Positions 43,690 through 52,399 of a stretch of 64,000 bases of DNA are shown here, piece after piece (the first letter of the stretch is position 1; each line of letters begins with the position of its first letter). This DNA is from Lachnospiraceae bacterium (GTDB lineage Bacteria; Bacillota; Clostridia; Lachnospirales; Lachnospiraceae). Location of the stretch: the NCBI GenBank assembly GCA_017476665.1, contig JAFUZJ010000015.1, forward strand, positions 19,022 through 83,021, written 5' to 3'. Under the pieces are notes generated by a model that made no database searches, was not told where the DNA came from, and saw nothing but the letters and a program-made list of their open reading frames with translations. Made by a program: the position numbers and the translations under genes.

Positions 43690-44745
43690 TCATATTTTCT
43701 TTGAAAAATCCTCAATACTCGTTGCATCTAAACCGATGCGAAACCATTTTCCCAAAACCTCTGCATCCTTTTGCTCGTCTATTTTACAATGCAGATCCTT
43801 CGGAATTTTCCCCAATCGATCCAACAGCTGGAGCAATAAACTTCTGGTTGTACGTTCTATTCCCTGTTCTATTCCCTGTTCTATTCCCTGTTTTATTCCC
43901 TGCTCTATTCCCTGCTCTATTCCCTGCTCTATTCCCCGCTCCATTCCATACGCCTCATACCAATCTGCCAACCCTCGCATCTTCTGCAACCCCTCCTTTA
44001 CTTCTTTGGTCGGTTTGACGCCATACTCCTGCTCCAATATCCTTACCTTATCATCTGATGAAAGCTTGGGAGAAAAAATCGTCCCCAAATACCCATGTAA
44101 ATCTGTTGCTCTCTTTTGATAGCTGTCTTCATTCAATCCGATCATTGTCACATTCAAAAGATCGTATCTATGCCGTTTGGAATCCACTGCTCCCGCGATA
44201 TTCTCTGGCGTGATACGATAACTGGTAATCGTATCTGCCTCTATCAGAGGTGCATTCAGACATAGCCAGATTGAATAAACCTTCTTGATATTATCATAAT
44301 CCTCCCCGGTAAATTCTGTGTCCATCTGGGCAGAAATCATACGGCAACAATAAAATATTCCTCTGGGCACCAGATCATATCCCGGGTAAAAGTCTTTTTG
44401 TATCTCCACATTCAGTAAAATCCTGATGCGCTCGCTCCCCGGTATGCTAACATAAAAGCGCACATCATATGTGATTCTGCCTTCCCCCGGCACAGAATCT
44501 TCCGTGTTCATGCCGGTGATTGCCTCCGTCTTACTCCCCGGGATCAGAGGTACTTTTGAGATTTCAGTTCCTTCAATAAATGTTTCGATTTCCTGCAGAT
44601 CGTAATCCTTGAGTTCCACGACATTGCTCTGTAAAATTCTTGCCAAAACCCCTTTGTCCGCTGTAATCTTTTTTGCTTCCGCATCAAATTCCGCCCTATC
44701 CCCATAGGAGTCAAGGCTTCTGTTCAAATAAGCAGTCTGTTTCAT
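43690..44745 (-). CDS. PD-(D/E)XK nuclease family transposase-like protein
   Basis: 351 residues of a different subfamily from Rpn-1 and Rpn-2. Nuclease core: GRITYDVRFYVSIPGSERIRILLNVEIQKDF (Asp, then Glu-Ile-Gln), followed by RGIFYCCRMISAQMD. The C-terminal region contains seven tandem Glu-Gln-Gly-Ile units before SLLLQLLDRLGKIP. AAAGGAG lies five bases before the ATG. The gene has its own promoter, a ~155-base leader and its own terminator, so it is an independent cassette between two glycan operons. Confidence 0.82.
   Translation of the reverse strand: MKQTAYLNRSLDSYGDRAEFDAEAKKITADKGVLARILQSNVVELKDYDLQEIETFIEGTEISKVPLIPGSKTEAITGMNTEDSVPGEGRITYDVRFYVSIPGSERIRILLNVEIQKDFYPGYDLVPRGIFYCCRMISAQMDTEFTGEDYDNIKKVYSIWLCLNAPLIEADTITSYRITPENIAGAVDSKRHRYDLLNVTMIGLNEDSYQKRATDLHGYLGTIFSPKLSSDDKVRILEQEYGVKPTKEVKEGLQKMRGLADWYEAYGMERGIEQGIEQGIEQGIKQGIEQGIEQGIERTTRSLLLQLLDRLGKIPKDLHCKIDEQKDAEVLGKWFRIGLDATSIEDFSKKI
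43855..43938 (-). repeat. Seven 12-bp tandem repeats in nuclease gene
   Basis: Units encode Glu-Gln-Gly-Ile (one Lys-Gln-Gly-Ile); an eighth, decayed unit follows. Multiples of 12 keep the frame, so copy number can change without loss of the protein. Confidence 0.92.
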
Positions 44746-44867
44746 TCATACTCCTTTCTGTTTTGGGATATAGCAGAAAAGAGTGTATCAAAAATAATCT
44801 GTCTGACAACTATAGTCTGCCATATCTTTTTCTTCATTTACAAAAATAATTCATTCTAGTGAAATAT

Positions 44868-44936
44868 GGCGACACGCCAGATATGCACATTGAATTAAGA
44901 TATAGTCATCATAATACAATACTCAGAAGTTGTCAA
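44868..44936 (-). promoter_or_regulatory. Promoter and conserved leader hairpin of the nuclease gene
   Basis: TTGACA (44931-44936), 17 bases, TATGAT (44908-44913): the best sigma-A match in the window. About 30 bases into the transcript lies TCTGGCGTGTCGCC, a GGCG/CGCC hairpin. The same TTGACA, spacing and hairpin precede the nuclease-gene remnant at 63.1 kb. Confidence 0.85.
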
Positions 44937-44956
44937 TATTTATTTTCTTTTACATT

Positions 44957-45898
44957 TTACCTCAAATATCCCGGCCGCTTCAGACATTCCTCCGAAAATA
45001 CGTACTCCGGTGTGGAAAAGGAATAGCTGATCTCGTCCTCATAGTACCAGGGATCCTCTTCGTGAAGATTATTTTTCAGCACATGAAAGTCCTGCGCCGG
45101 CATATATCCCTGTGCCAGAAGCATTGCCTTTTTGCCGTCCTTCTCACATACATCGGCCACCATCACTACATGTCCGGGGGAGCCTGCCTTGATAAAAATA
45201 TCGCCGGGCTGCACTTCGGCAAGCGCCACCGGCTCAGACTCCGCGGCCAGAGATATGGTGCTGGCATAGTTAAAGACCGTATTCAGATAAGCCTCAAAAG
45301 TTTCGTCCGTATCCTCTCTCACGGTTCCTGACACCCAGGAGACCTGGTTGCCGTTTACCTTCACCCTGCCCCCTGCCAGATAGGTCCGATAGTCACACAG
45401 AAACCCGCTGACAAAATGAAAGGCGATCTCATCCTGTCTTCCGCCTGCCCGCAGATACTCCGCATAAACACGCATGACCGAATCCGCACACTGCTGTAGA
45501 TCCCGCTCTCCCAGATACATGTCAAAAACAGCCACCTGCGCGGAAGCCGTTTTCTGCCTGCCGTCGTAATAACAGACCGGGCTACCGTCTTCTTTCATGG
45601 GATAATTCCGTAGAAAATCCGTAAGGCTGCCGCTTTCTGCGGGAATGCGCTCATAACCTTCCGGCGTACGGATGCGTTCAGCCAAAGTTTCTCCGGTGGA
45701 AATCACGAGAGGATCTACGACAGGTTCGTCCGATGCGGCAGCGACGGCTTCCTGTGTCGGAATCTCCGCGCCTGTCTCCGCTCCCGTCTCCCTGCTCATC
45801 TCCCGGATTGTCTCCGGTTCTGCCTGGGAACGCCCCGTCCCACATGCAGAGAGGCACAACCCCGCCAGCAGAAAGATTGCAATTCTTTTTCTTGTCAT
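44957..45898 (-). CDS. DUF4846 lipoprotein
   Basis: 313 residues with a lipoprotein signal (FLLAGLCLSACG, lipid-anchored Cys at 19), a Glu/Thr-rich linker and a DUF4846 domain: RIRTPEGYERIPAESGSLTDFLRNYPMKEDGSPVCYYDG, then LQQCADSVMRVYAEYLRAGG, and GDIFIKAGSPGHVVMVADV, which recalls NlpC/P60-type proteins (Gly-His near a Gly-Asp-Ile) but is not a clear match. Function is unknown. It is the last gene of the operon that starts at 53.5 kb, 24 bases after a GGDEF gene. No terminator was found after it. Confidence 0.82.
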   Translation of the reverse strand: MTRKRIAIFLLAGLCLSACGTGRSQAEPETIREMSRETGAETGAEIPTQEAVAAASDEPVVDPLVISTGETLAERIRTPEGYERIPAESGSLTDFLRNYPMKEDGSPVCYYDGRQKTASAQVAVFDMYLGERDLQQCADSVMRVYAEYLRAGGRQDEIAFHFVSGFLCDYRTYLAGGRVKVNGNQVSWVSGTVREDTDETFEAYLNTVFNYASTISLAAESEPVALAEVQPGDIFIKAGSPGHVVMVADVCEKDGKKAMLLAQGYMPAQDFHVLKNNLHEEDPWYYEDEISYSFSTPEYVFSEECLKRPGYLR

Positions 45899-45922
45899 GT
45901 GACAGTTCTCCTCAGTCTTTTA

Positions 45923-46987
45923 TCACTCCGGAATCTCCTCACCGGTGAGCCGGATATGAAACTCCATCAGGTTCGCCAGATAAAACAGGAGCGCACTCTC
46001 ATCTTCCTGCCAGATTCGGAGACTGTGGGGCTCCGCACAGATCAGATAGCCCAGTGTTTCCTTCCCTGCTCCGATGCGCACGATCAGCACGGTTTCCACC
46101 TGCCATTTCCGGAGCACCTCATAGAAAACGGGACTGACATATTCAATCTTACGGAAGGAATTGGCGGAATAAATATCCTCGGACATCAGTGCGCCGATAT
46201 CATTCACGATCTCCTCCACATCGGGATTACCCACCGCATGCATGATCCCCCTTTTTCCTGTGTAATACAGTTCCGAAATACGCAGTTCCGAAAACAGGAT
46301 ACCGCTGACGGCATGCAGTTTTTCCGAAAGCGTCTCTCCGCCGCCCCGAAACTGCTGTCCGATCTCGTGAAGCATCGTATATAATCCATGCTTTGCGATC
46401 TTCTGAATCTCCAGATTCCTGTGCATGTCTTCTCTGTAATAAATATAACAGTTGCGCCCCTTGGTCTTGCCGCGGTAGAGCGTCTTGTCGATCAGCGCAA
46501 AGAGGCTGTCATAGTCCGTGGCGTTTTCCGGGAACGAGGCGCATCCGATGGTGCCGGTGATAAAGGGTCTGCAGTTCTCCAGATCAATGTTTTTACGCAA
46601 AACCGTATCGTTATGATAAAAGCCATCCAGAAAAGGCTTCTTCTGTTCCACCGTCAGATCGCGCAGATTTACAATAAGCATCTCATCTCCGCCGAAACGC
46701 CCGGCGACGCCATAGCCGTCCAGATACTGTGCCAGATCATGCGCCACGCCGATCAGCACGCCGTCTCCCACATGATGCCCGTAGGTATCGTTAATAAATT
46801 TAAAATTGTCCAGATCCAGCATGGCGAAGGTAAACGGTATCCCCTCCGCGATCAAAGAGCGGACAAATCCCAGAATATATCCCCTGGAAACGATTCCGGT
46901 CAGCGTATCCAGAATAATATCCAGGCTGTTCTTTTCAAGAATCTTTGCAAAATAGGGATACTTTCGCAACTGTTCCTCTGTGTACAT
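45923..46987 (-). CDS. Diguanylate cyclase (GGDEF)
   Basis: 354 residues. GGDEF domain at ~30-190: LDTLTGIVSRGYILGFV, MLDLDNFKFINDTYGHHVGDGVL and an active site VAGRFGGDEMLIV, GGDEM being a functional variant in many cyclases. No RxxD inhibitory site. The C-terminal ~150 residues (HGLYTMLHEIGQQFRGG...) may be a GAF-like sensor, similar in layout to the GGDEF protein encoded at 9.7 kb. AAGGAGG precedes ATG 46987. It lies 13 bases downstream of the EAL-GGDEF gene. Confidence 0.88.
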   Translation of the reverse strand: MYTEEQLRKYPYFAKILEKNSLDIILDTLTGIVSRGYILGFVRSLIAEGIPFTFAMLDLDNFKFINDTYGHHVGDGVLIGVAHDLAQYLDGYGVAGRFGGDEMLIVNLRDLTVEQKKPFLDGFYHNDTVLRKNIDLENCRPFITGTIGCASFPENATDYDSLFALIDKTLYRGKTKGRNCYIYYREDMHRNLEIQKIAKHGLYTMLHEIGQQFRGGGETLSEKLHAVSGILFSELRISELYYTGKRGIMHAVGNPDVEEIVNDIGALMSEDIYSANSFRKIEYVSPVFYEVLRKWQVETVLIVRIGAGKETLGYLICAEPHSLRIWQEDESALLFYLANLMEFHIRLTGEEIPE

Positions 46988-47000
46988 GCTTTCTTCCTCC

Positions 47001-49568
47001 TTATACTCTGGATCGCTCCTCTGCCAGATTGTAAAGAGCATGCAGATCATGCACTTCCGAATATCTGGCAATTCCTTTTTTGAAATAGACCGTACAGGGA
47101 ATGCGGTCAACCGATTTAATGCTGCGCACACCGTCTTCCAGCCGTTTCAACAGGTGCGTCAGATCCTCCTCCGTCCGGCATTGCGCCAGCACCATAAAAT
47201 GGTCACCGCTGTATCTGGCTACCACGCCGTTTATCCCCACATACTTCCGCAGCGCCTGTCCCACCGTCTTAAGAAGGGCGTCTCCCCATTCCACACCATG
47301 GTTTTCATTATATTCCCGGAAATTTTCAATATTCAGGTAGATCACTCCAAAATCAATATCCTGCTTCTGATAACTCTCCTGATACTGTAGCATGACATTA
47401 AAGAGCCCCAGAAAATTCAGCATACCGGTGTGGGCATCCACCGTTTCCACAACCCTTCCGCCCTGCTCCTCAGTCATGCCAAGAACTGTTCCCGTCTGCG
47501 TCACATCCCGGAAGGTGCCCATAAGTCCCACGATCTTACCGTCATCGTAGATCGGCATTTTGCTGGCAATAATATCCCGCACTTCGCCGTTGTTGAGACA
47601 ATGTCCCGCCACATCCCTGGTACGGATCCCCTTCTCCAGGACCAGTTCCTCATCCGTCTTGTACGGAGTCGGATCTACATGCCAGCCCATGTCTTCATCG
47701 TCCTTTCCGATCAGCTCCTCTGCTTCCCGCAGACCATAGTAATCCAAAAAGCTTCTGCTGGCGCCGCGGAACTTCCTGTCCTGATCCTTCCAGAAAAACA
47801 TCACGCTGGAATTCTGCACCAGATTTTTCCAGAGCACCGCAGAGGTAATCTCATTTTCATCCATCTGTCCCGCAGCAAATGCGTTTTGTCTGGCATTTCT
47901 CTCCGAAGCATCCTGCGCGGCCCGCCACAAATACTTGAGACTGTCATTGTCGATCAGCCTTGAACAACACAAAATTTTCCGGTCATACCGGTTTCCTGCA
48001 TAAAGCAACACATTCAGATGCCAGATATAATTCCCATCTGCCGTGAGAATACGGAACGGCGCGGAAATAAACGGCATATGACTCTCATCCAGTCTGTCCT
48101 CTATCGTCGTCATATCCATGAAAGTGCGGAACCGCTCCCTGTCCTCGGGATAGACATCATGCACCGCAAAATGCTCCAGTTCCTCCATCGTAGGGAAACG
48201 ATTATAACTTTCCGTAAATTGTGTCGATCTGTAAATATTCTGGGAGTATCCGGTCATCAGATCGATCACCTCAATATCCTCGTAAAGTGCGAACAGATCG
48301 CCCGCATAACCAGCCAGCAGATTATCCCGTACCACGTTTCCGTCGGAGGAAATATTCTGCAGGATACATGCATATGCACTGCCCCCGGGAAAATCAGAGA
48401 CGTGGCACACCTGCACAAAACAATGCTCTCCGTTTCGCACAAAATTAGCCGTCTCAATCTGTTTGGTATCCTTTGCTTTCCGGAACAGATATCTGCATTT
48501 CTTTCCGAAAAGGACATCATTCTTCTCATAAAGCTCCTCCACCTCATTGGTGGAAGATATCCCCACGCTGTTCAGTGTCTGTATGTAGTGGGCATTCGCA
48601 AAAAGATATCTGGCTTTCCTGTTGGTGACCTCAATGATTGCAAAGGGAATCTGCCCTTCATCCATGATGGGTTCATATGCATTTCCGTCCGTAGCCAGGG
48701 TAAGCGGCGTAGGACTTAACATATTGATGCTGCCGATATCATGATAATATTGCTTCTTGCTCTGGGATTCCATGGGAAACTGCATCGCGCGCAGATGCTC
48801 GATACACTCGTCATACGGCAGCGGTTTTCCAATATAGAATCCCTGGGCTTTCTCGCATCCGATGCTCCGCAGGAAATCCAGCTGTTCCGCCGTCTCCACG
48901 CCTTCCGCCAGCGTATGCACGCCGATCCGCTTAGACATGTCCACCACAGACCGGATGATCTCCTTGGAACGGGCATCAAAATCCCGCATAAACAGCATAT
49001 CGATCTTCAGTGTATCGAAGTGGTAATCCTTCAAAACATTCAGAGAAGAATACCCGCTTCCGAAATCGTCCATCCACACCCTGAGACCGCTGTCCCAGAA
49101 GCAGTCCAGCGCCTCGTGCATCCGGCTCTCGCCGCTGTCCATCATACTCTCCGTGATCTCCACGTGAAAGATATCCCGGGGCAGTTTATTATCCCGGATC
49201 GCATTCTCAATAATGCTATGGATATCACAGAGTTGAAAATCCAGCCGGGACAGGTTAAAGGACACCGGCACGATCTTGCGCTTCAGCCGCACCAGACCCG
49301 CATAATGTTTACAGATACTTTCTATGATACAGATATCCAGTTTATGAATCAGCTGTGCGTCCTCCAGTACGGGAATAAACACTGCCGGCGACAGAAGTCC
49401 GTAATGCGGATCATCCCATCTGGCCAGCGCCTCCATACTACAGATCTCCCCTGTCAGCGTACGGATCACAGGCTGGTAATAGGCCTTGATATATCCCTTT
49501 TCAATTGCATTTTCCAGCTGGTCCACCACATATCCCCGGATCACTTCCTGGTTTATTTTATCACTCAT
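47001..49568 (-). CDS. EAL-PAS-GGDEF cyclic-di-GMP phosphodiesterase
   Basis: 855 residues with an unusual order, EAL first. EAL domain (~10-260) has the key residues: SMEALARW, SFNLSRLDF, VEITESMM, WMDDFGSGYSSL, LKIDMLFM, LAEGVETAEQ and QGFYIGKP, so phosphodiesterase activity is likely. PAS-like sensor regions follow (~300-690; e.g. FFWKDQDRKFRGASRSFLDYYGL). The C-terminal GGDEF domain is degenerate (ARYSGDHFMVL in place of GGDEF) and is probably regulatory. Located between a GT2 gene and a diguanylate cyclase gene in one operon, so a c-di-GMP pair is co-expressed with glycan genes. GGGGGA precedes ATG 49568. Confidence 0.9.
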   Translation of the reverse strand: MSDKINQEVIRGYVVDQLENAIEKGYIKAYYQPVIRTLTGEICSMEALARWDDPHYGLLSPAVFIPVLEDAQLIHKLDICIIESICKHYAGLVRLKRKIVPVSFNLSRLDFQLCDIHSIIENAIRDNKLPRDIFHVEITESMMDSGESRMHEALDCFWDSGLRVWMDDFGSGYSSLNVLKDYHFDTLKIDMLFMRDFDARSKEIIRSVVDMSKRIGVHTLAEGVETAEQLDFLRSIGCEKAQGFYIGKPLPYDECIEHLRAMQFPMESQSKKQYYHDIGSINMLSPTPLTLATDGNAYEPIMDEGQIPFAIIEVTNRKARYLFANAHYIQTLNSVGISSTNEVEELYEKNDVLFGKKCRYLFRKAKDTKQIETANFVRNGEHCFVQVCHVSDFPGGSAYACILQNISSDGNVVRDNLLAGYAGDLFALYEDIEVIDLMTGYSQNIYRSTQFTESYNRFPTMEELEHFAVHDVYPEDRERFRTFMDMTTIEDRLDESHMPFISAPFRILTADGNYIWHLNVLLYAGNRYDRKILCCSRLIDNDSLKYLWRAAQDASERNARQNAFAAGQMDENEITSAVLWKNLVQNSSVMFFWKDQDRKFRGASRSFLDYYGLREAEELIGKDDEDMGWHVDPTPYKTDEELVLEKGIRTRDVAGHCLNNGEVRDIIASKMPIYDDGKIVGLMGTFRDVTQTGTVLGMTEEQGGRVVETVDAHTGMLNFLGLFNVMLQYQESYQKQDIDFGVIYLNIENFREYNENHGVEWGDALLKTVGQALRKYVGINGVVARYSGDHFMVLAQCRTEEDLTHLLKRLEDGVRSIKSVDRIPCTVYFKKGIARYSEVHDLHALYNLAEERSRV

Positions 49569-49619
49569 AGCAGATCCCCCAATCTGTTTTGTCGTACCGC
49601 CAACGCCCACTTTCTTCCG

Positions 49620-50642
49620 CTATCTGCTGCGCATCCTGCGCACAAACAGCTTCAGCCGGTAATACCAGTAAAACTTCAGATCCGATCCCGCCTGCATATA
49701 GATCAGTTCCTGTTCCTCCGCGCCGGTAAACCGCTGAAAATAAGGATTCAGCCGAAAACCAGGGAACTTGACCTTTACGCCCCGCCGCAATTCCTTCACA
49801 AAGGAAAGCTTCGGATGCTTCACACCGGACATATAAGAAAACAAAGTATTCACATAATAAAGTTCCGTAAAGCGATATTCGATCTCGTCATGATAGGTGT
49901 CCAAAAATCCCCGCCACTTGCATTCGCCATACAGGAGCTCCGCAGCCTTCATGCGGTCTCTGCATTTCTCCTCCGTGATATGATGCACCGTGGACACATT
50001 GTGCTGGTAATAATAATACAGGGGCTCTTCCACCCGCTCAAAGTGGGTAAAATACAACGACCACACCGGTCCCGCACAATTATCCTCATAGAAGATTCCC
50101 TCGGGAAAACTCAGTTTATTTTCCTGAATCACCGAATGCTTATAGACCTTAATGACCATGCTCCCGGATCGCATCAGGAGGCTCTTGTGCTTCTCTTCGT
50201 CCAGCACGCCGGTCTGGGATGCGTCGTTGTTGGAAACGACTTCCCCTACTTCCATGGTATGTTCCGTCACCAGGTTGTAGTCACAGCCCACCATGTCAGC
50301 ACCGGTTTCTTCCGCCTTTCGCAGCAGCTTCTCGTAATAGTCCGGCGTCACCCAGTCATCACTGTCGATAAATCCGATCCACTCACCCTCCGCCACCTTC
50401 AGGCCTGCGTTCTTGGCTCCGCCCTGGCGGCGGTTGCGCTCGTTGTGCAGAACCTTGATCCGCTGCCCGTATTTGCGCTCAAATTCCCGCAAGATCTCCA
50501 GGGAATTGTCCGTGGAGGCATCATCCACCGCGATGATCTCATAGGGCTCCTGCAGGCTTTGGTTGACCAAGGAATTCAGGCAATATTCCAGTTTTTGATC
50601 TGCCGCCATATTATAGACGGGCACGATAATACTCAGTTTCAT
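49620..50642 (-). CDS. GT2 family glycosyltransferase
   Basis: 340 residues. GT-A domain: KLSIIVPVYNMAADQKLEYCL, IIAVDDASTDNSLEIL, NRRQGGAKNAGLKVAEGEWIGFIDSDDW (metal-binding Asp-x-Asp). The C-terminal ~130 residues are basic and helical, as in family 2 enzymes adding to lipid-linked or wall glycans. The stop is followed after 51 bases by the EAL gene; the start overlaps the ABC transporter gene by four bases. Sugar specificity is unknown. Confidence 0.9.
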   Translation of the reverse strand: MKLSIIVPVYNMAADQKLEYCLNSLVNQSLQEPYEIIAVDDASTDNSLEILREFERKYGQRIKVLHNERNRRQGGAKNAGLKVAEGEWIGFIDSDDWVTPDYYEKLLRKAEETGADMVGCDYNLVTEHTMEVGEVVSNNDASQTGVLDEEKHKSLLMRSGSMVIKVYKHSVIQENKLSFPEGIFYEDNCAGPVWSLYFTHFERVEEPLYYYYQHNVSTVHHITEEKCRDRMKAAELLYGECKWRGFLDTYHDEIEYRFTELYYVNTLFSYMSGVKHPKLSFVKELRRGVKVKFPGFRLNPYFQRFTGAEEQELIYMQAGSDLKFYWYYRLKLFVRRMRSR

Positions 50643-52393
50643 AAGGTCCCCCGCTCTATGGCCACCTTCCCGTTCTCTACGCGGTACACCAGATCACACT
50701 TCTCAATGGTCTGCAATCGATGGGCAATGATCACCAATGTCTTCCTGCCGTGCAGTCTGTTGATGGACTCCATGATGGCCGCCTCTGTGTCATTATCCAG
50801 CGCGGAAGTCGCCTCATCCAGGATCAGCACCTCCGGGTCATTGTAAAGCGCCCGGGCAATACTGATACGCTGGCGCTGTCCGCCGGAAAGCCGGATTCCC
50901 CGCTCACCGATCTTCGTCTCCAACCCGTCCGGAAGCGTCTTGATAAATTCATCCAGCTGCGCCTCCCGCAGAACCTCCCAGACCCTTTTCTCGTCAATCT
51001 TTTCATCTGGCACGCCAAATGCCACATTCTTGCGGATCGTGTCATCCAGCATAAAGATCATCTGCGGGATATATCCCACATTTTTCAACCACTTCCGGTA
51101 ATTCTGCCGGATGTCCTCACCATCCGCCAGCACCTGCCCGGTCCGCAGTTCCAAAAGTCCCAGCAGGATATCCACCACCGTACTCTTGCCGGCCCCCGTG
51201 GTGCCCACGATACCCACGGAAGTCCCCACCGGCACGATCAGACCCGCGTGATCAAAGATCAGCTTGTCCGTCTCCGGATAGGCATAGGTGATATCCTTTA
51301 ATTCAATTGATTTCTTTACCGGCAGCTTCTCATCCTCATCCGTGGCAAAGGACATGTCCACCTTTTCATCGTCGATCTCATCCTGCAGATTGTCGCTGAC
51401 ACCCATGAAGAAGGGCTCAAAATACGCAATGGAATTGATCTGATTGTTGATGCGGTTCACGCAGGGCAGTAATACAAAAGCCGCCGCTGCCAGCGTGGAA
51501 AACACCGCCAGCATATTTTCCGTAGATACGCCGGAAACCACCATATAGATCATATATCCCACCATCGTCGCCACACAGACCGTCTCGATCAGCAGCTTGG
51601 GAATATTATTGTACAGGCTGTATTTCTGTACCGCATTCACATAGCCCTGCCCGCACTTTTTGTACTCGTCCACAAAATACTGCTCCTTACCGGCAACCCG
51701 GACCTCTTTCATGCCCTGCACCGTCTGGGAGATCCACTTGAACAGACTGCTGTAGTAATCCTGGTTGTCCTTTCCTGCCTTATACATAATGGGCTTCAGC
51801 ACAGTCTTTACACCGAGCATCAGCACTACCATCACCACCGCCAGCAGGACCGTCATAGTCCCGTTGGTCATGAAACAATAAGTAATGATAAACAGAGAAA
51901 CGACTCCGTCCGACATCATCTGCAGCAACGCCAGGATCAATGCATACATATTGTTCACATCGGATGTAATACTGCGCTGCACCACCGCAGTGTCCGTGTC
52001 CGACCGCAGATAGAACTCATAGCTTCTGCGCAGATAATTGCGCATCATGCGCTCCGAGGTGCGAAACTGGTTTGTATAGATAAACGCAAAAGTCAGCTTC
52101 TGCTGCACATACAGAAATAGGTTTTTCACGATAAAGGTTGCGATCAGAAGCACCATGATCGTCACGGCAAAATCCTCATAATCAGGACTGCCGAACCACC
52201 GATAGATCGTGGAAGCAATCCGGCTCTTCTCTATGGCTTCCGGGTCAATGACGATATTCACCACCTGCACCAAAAGCCCCACGCCCGCCGTCTGCAGGAA
52301 CGCACCGATGACCATGAGGAACATCAGCCCCACCATGGTCGTCTTCTGCTTTCTATCCAATAAAACATTTAGCTTCTTTATGATCTGAAACAT
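50639..52393 (-). CDS. ABC transporter, fused permease-ATPase (PglK/MsbA-like)
   Basis: 584 residues. Six membrane segments in the first ~330 residues (type I exporter fold), then an ATPase domain with GTTGAGKSTVV, LSGGQRQRISIARAL and VLILDEATSALDNDT. The N-terminus (KLNVLLDRKQKTTMVGLMFLMVIGAFLQTAGVGLLVQVV) and context between two glycosyltransferase genes match flippases for lipid-linked oligosaccharides such as PglK. Lies six bases downstream of the sialyltransferase-like gene. Confidence 0.9.
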   Translation of the reverse strand: MFQIIKKLNVLLDRKQKTTMVGLMFLMVIGAFLQTAGVGLLVQVVNIVIDPEAIEKSRIASTIYRWFGSPDYEDFAVTIMVLLIATFIVKNLFLYVQQKLTFAFIYTNQFRTSERMMRNYLRRSYEFYLRSDTDTAVVQRSITSDVNNMYALILALLQMMSDGVVSLFIITYCFMTNGTMTVLLAVVMVVLMLGVKTVLKPIMYKAGKDNQDYYSSLFKWISQTVQGMKEVRVAGKEQYFVDEYKKCGQGYVNAVQKYSLYNNIPKLLIETVCVATMVGYMIYMVVSGVSTENMLAVFSTLAAAAFVLLPCVNRINNQINSIAYFEPFFMGVSDNLQDEIDDEKVDMSFATDEDEKLPVKKSIELKDITYAYPETDKLIFDHAGLIVPVGTSVGIVGTTGAGKSTVVDILLGLLELRTGQVLADGEDIRQNYRKWLKNVGYIPQMIFMLDDTIRKNVAFGVPDEKIDEKRVWEVLREAQLDEFIKTLPDGLETKIGERGIRLSGGQRQRISIARALYNDPEVLILDEATSALDNDTEAAIMESINRLHGRKTLVIIAHRLQTIEKCDLVYRVENGKVAIERGTL

Positions 52394-52399
52394 ATCCTT

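Noticed and set aside
43855-43950. CRISPR-like array
   Set aside because: Repeats are 12 bp with no spacers and lie in frame inside a coding sequence.
48741-50846. Plus-strand open frame of 701 codons
   Set aside because: It is antisense to the EAL, GT2 and ABC genes, all of which have clear family motifs; the plus translation is low-complexity His/Leu/Ile-rich.
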